From positions 1 through 7,546 of the forward strand of contig JAGKVC010000167.1 of assembly GCA_021152595.1 (NCBI GenBank): a stretch of DNA of 7,546 nucleotides. Reading direction: 5' to 3'. Source of the stretch: Clostridia bacterium. Its GTDB lineage: Bacteria; Bacillota; Clostridia; Oscillospirales; Ruminococcaceae. The translations under genes were made by a program, and so were the position numbers. Below, in pieces: positions 5,617-7,546 of the stretch. How positions within the stretch are numbered: the stretch's first letter is position 1; each line of letters opens with the position of its first letter. The notes beneath the pieces were generated by a model that saw only the letters and a list, made by a program, of their open reading frames with translations, was not told where the DNA came from and did no database searches.

Positions 5617-7239
5617 ATGGTTCAGGAGGATGCGCTGCTCCGCTGTGCAAGAACATTGTTCCCGACGGCGGTGCTTTCCCTCGGCTCGCTCTCAGACGGG
5701 CGCAGCACGGTAACGGAAGCAATCGCTGCCGCTCTGCGCAAATCCCCCGATGCATGGGAATCCGATGCCGTCCGTCAGCTCATCCGCATCTGCCGGACAC
5801 GCGCTCCGGAACGCATCCAGCAGCATTCCCTGCCAAAGGATCCGGCGCTGGAACCCCTGCTGCCGATCCTTAAACTGCCCTCCGGAAGCAGACGCGCGCT
5901 CGCACTCGCCGTCAGCGGCATTCCTGAGAAAGAAGCGGCTGCGGCATCCGGTCTGACCGAAGATGAGCTTGCGCAGAAAACCGAAAAAGCGCTCCGGCAG
6001 CTCACCTTTATGCAGAACGGTGATACGCCGGCACTTTCCGATCTACAGGCTGCTGCAAAGCATATCCCGTGGCACGAAACCGATACCGAGCTGCTGCTCG
6101 CCGGAATCGAGGAATCGAAGCAGACACAGGAGCCCGAGCCGGAGATACCGGCAATCCGCGAAATCACTCGTTCGGAGCCGCAAAAAACCAAGGGCAAAAC
6201 AATCGCCGTGCCGCTCTGGGGGATTGTGCTCGGCATTGTCAGCCTCATCGTGCTGGCAGTCTCGCTGATGCTGCTCTGGGCTTCACAGCCGCACCGCGGC
6301 GCTGTTCCGCAGCCGGATATTCCGCGAACCGAGGAGGTCAGCCTGATCTTTTCCGGTCAGTATCTCAGCATCGGGGAAGCACAGATCATCGCTGCCAAAG
6401 ACGCAGGCGCAGATGCAGATGCCGCATGCTTTCTCAGCACCAAGCTCAAAACAGATGAATCCCCTGCCTGCTATGTCCTCAGCTTTACGCTTCCGGACGG
6501 ACAACAGTATGAATATCAGCTCGATGCGGTCTCCGGCGAGATCCTCGATGCATCACATTCGGAGGCGGACGTGCTGCTCAACACGGAGGGCTGGCTCTCC
6601 GCAGAGGAACTCCGGCAGGCTGCGCTCAGCCGTACCGGTCTGCATGATGTGCTGTTCCGCAAGGAAAAACGCGAGGCCGAAGGCGACAGCGGATACTATA
6701 AATTTGAACTGCTCGATGCTGCCGGTAAGCTCTATTCCGTACAGATCGACGCGCGGACTGCCATGCTGATGAAATATACTGCGGAAGAGCTTGCGGCTGA
6801 TATCCCCGAAAATATCATATCGCCGGAGCAGGCAAAGCTCCGCGCACTCTCCCGTGTCGGGGATCTGGATCTGCATGAGGTCATCTTCACAAAAATCAAA
6901 CAGGACGGCGGTGTGTATCTGATCTCGTTCTCGCTCGACGACGGTACGCAGTATCAGATTGAGCTGAATGCTGAAAACGGGAGTGTCAATACTGTTGATG
7001 TACACCCTGTTTCGGCGGACATCACGGAATCGGTCGGGCTGCTGGCTGCAAGAGATACTGCGCTGCGCATGGCTGAACTGACTGACCGCGATCCGGTGGA
7101 ATTCACCAAGGCGAAAATCGACCGCAGCAGCGGCGTTTATGTCTACGAGCTCGAATTTGAGACACCTGAATTTGAATATGAGGTGTCGATCCGGACTGAG
7201 ACCGGTGAGGTCCTCAAATACCGCGTCTGGCAGCAGTAA
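5617..7239 (+). CDS. Membrane-anchored PepSY-repeat protein with sigma-like N-terminal region, 540 aa
   Basis: The ATG at 5617 is chosen because GGAGG (5604-5608) lies 8 nt upstream; the GTG at 5608 would overlap that site. Residues 1-70 resemble the end of ECF sigma region 2, with a W followed by RQLIRICRTRA (compare the usual WL..IARN). Residues 84-129 look like sigma region 4: LPSGSRRALALAVSGIPEKE, then AAAASGLTEDEL and a terminal helix EKALRQL. A proline/glutamate-rich linker leads to one membrane helix at about 196-221 (VPLWGIVLGIVSLIVLAVSL). The outside part has four PepSY-like units near 251-309, 327-387, 402-462 and 474-537. Each begins with an EA/AKxxAL helix and ends with a strand pair of the type YEYQLDAVSGEIL. 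PepSY units are commonly linked to protease inhibition or sensing at the envelope. The sigma-like head may be a degenerate factor or an anti-sigma-like adaptor. Monocistronic, with terminators after it. Confidence 0.85.
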   Translation: MVQEDALLRCARTLFPTAVLSLGSLSDGRSTVTEAIAAALRKSPDAWESDAVRQLIRICRTRAPERIQQHSLPKDPALEPLLPILKLPSGSRRALALAVSGIPEKEAAAASGLTEDELAQKTEKALRQLTFMQNGDTPALSDLQAAAKHIPWHETDTELLLAGIEESKQTQEPEPEIPAIREITRSEPQKTKGKTIAVPLWGIVLGIVSLIVLAVSLMLLWASQPHRGAVPQPDIPRTEEVSLIFSGQYLSIGEAQIIAAKDAGADADAACFLSTKLKTDESPACYVLSFTLPDGQQYEYQLDAVSGEILDASHSEADVLLNTEGWLSAEELRQAALSRTGLHDVLFRKEKREAEGDSGYYKFELLDAAGKLYSVQIDARTAMLMKYTAEELAADIPENIISPEQAKLRALSRVGDLDLHEVIFTKIKQDGGVYLISFSLDDGTQYQIELNAENGSVNTVDVHPVSADITESVGLLAARDTALRMAELTDRDPVEFTKAKIDRSSGVYVYELEFETPEFEYEVSIRTETGEVLKYRVWQQ

Positions 7240-7271
7240 TTTGTATCGCTGCGCGATGATGGATGAATTTG

Positions 7272-7312
7272 GTGCTGCCAAAGGGACAATGTTCCTTTGG
7301 CGGCACGTTTTT
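7272..7312 (+). terminator. Strong rho-independent terminator of the PepSY gene
   Basis: A 16-bp stem without mismatches (two G-T pairs) between 7272-7287 and 7291-7306, AAT loop, followed by GTTTTTAT. It starts 32 bp after the stop codon. Confidence 0.93.
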
Positions 7313-7323
7313 ATGTAGTGAAT

Positions 7324-7368
7324 GAAGCCGCTCCGGTCTTTGATCGGGGCGGTTTCCTTTGTATTTTT
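7324..7368 (+). terminator. Second tandem hairpin terminator
   Basis: A 15-bp uninterrupted stem (several G-T pairs) between 7324-7338 and 7342-7356 with a TTT loop, then CTTTGTATTTTT. It sits 11 bp after the first terminator and has no good T-run on the minus strand, so it serves plus-strand transcripts as a backup. Confidence 0.8.
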
Positions 7369-7380
7369 CGTTCTTCTCTA

Positions 7381-7454
7381 TTCACTTTTCACGCTTCACT
7401 TTGATTGTTTTGTATTATGGGAGAATTCAGCGTAATATTCTTTATCCTTTATCC
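7381..7454. repeat. Short AT-rich direct repeats in gene-free DNA
   Basis: TTCAC occurs three times within 7381-7402 (TTCACTTTTCACGCTTCAC), and CTTTATCC is followed directly by TTTATCC at 7440-7454. No coding frame, promoter or RNA gene is seen between 7369 and 7500. Confidence 0.4.
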
Positions 7455-7507
7455 AAAGGTTTATTTTTGTTGGGCGCGGGGCGCGGATCGGGGGTGACAA
7501 CCCAAGG

Positions 7508-7546
7508 GGACAGGGGGAAGTTCGCTAGCTCACATTCCCCCTATCC
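7508..7546. repeat. GC-rich inverted repeat cut by the window end
   Basis: GGACAGGGGGAA (7508-7519) pairs with TTCCCCCTATCC (7535-7546) with a single C-A mismatch, loop of 15 bases (GTTCGCTAGCTCACA). The right arm ends exactly at the last base, and the bases before the left arm (GGGGTGACAACCCAAGG) could extend it. It may be the start of a larger palindromic intergenic repeat. Confidence 0.6.

Noticed and set aside
5775..6248. 157-codon minus-strand frame
   Set aside because: Serine/alanine-rich antisense of the PepSY gene; no ribosome site or promoter.
6553..7281. 242-codon minus-strand frame
   Set aside because: Antisense of the PepSY protein and runs through its terminator.
1..7546. CRISPR array, tRNA, rRNA or transposase
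   Set aside because: No regularly spaced repeats, no cloverleaf or rRNA stretch, and no transposase or recombinase frame found by reading.

Overview
The window looks like DNA from a gut-type Clostridia member, probably Ruminococcaceae/Oscillospiraceae. This is inferred from WhiA, BceRS-BceAB-like genes, PepSY proteins with sigma-like heads, and three perfect TTGACA-17-TATAAT promoters; no rRNA or other taxonomic marker is present. Most genes are near 55% GC, but the first 350 bases (about 40%) and the gene at 4723-5265 (about 36%) are clearly more AT-rich.

Region 1-1781 is a patchwork of broken genes. On the minus strand there is a piece of whiA (1-356), directly preceded on that strand by the last ~35 codons of an OmpR-type response regulator (349-465). 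At about 455-466 the orientation flips, and a plus-strand histidine kinase of the BceS type begins already past its membrane segments. It stops inside the ATPase domain at ~1149. An ABC ATPase of the BceA type then starts just after its lost Walker A lysine and runs to 1781. These are pieces of a regulator-kinase-ATPase-permease operon with a deletion and an inverted segment. Either the locus is really rearranged or the assembly is chimeric here.

Region 1774-3768 holds the one intact member of that set, a BceB-type ten-helix permease, which overlaps the end of the ATPase. A hairpin follows at 3813-3842.

Region 3850-5400 carries two minus-strand genes: an unrecognised 193-aa protein (3955-4536) and a small membrane protein with an HExxH motif resembling M50 proteases (4723-5265). 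Each has its own consensus promoter. The two promoters share about 30 bp of related upstream sequence and the same bases after the -10. Related hairpins lie at the gene borders. A short reading-frame tail of unknown origin lies at 3872-3964.

Region 5400-7546 has a consensus promoter driving a 540-aa protein that appears to join a degenerate ECF-sigma-like head, one transmembrane helix and four extracytoplasmic PepSY repeats. Two strong hairpin terminators follow. The last ~180 bases are gene-free and end inside a GC-rich inverted repeat cut by the window edge.

Functionally, the left part would have been a peptide-antibiotic sensing and detoxification module, now without a working kinase or ATPase. 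The PepSY protein is the best candidate for something unusual: a putative one-piece sigma-like/sensor membrane protein.
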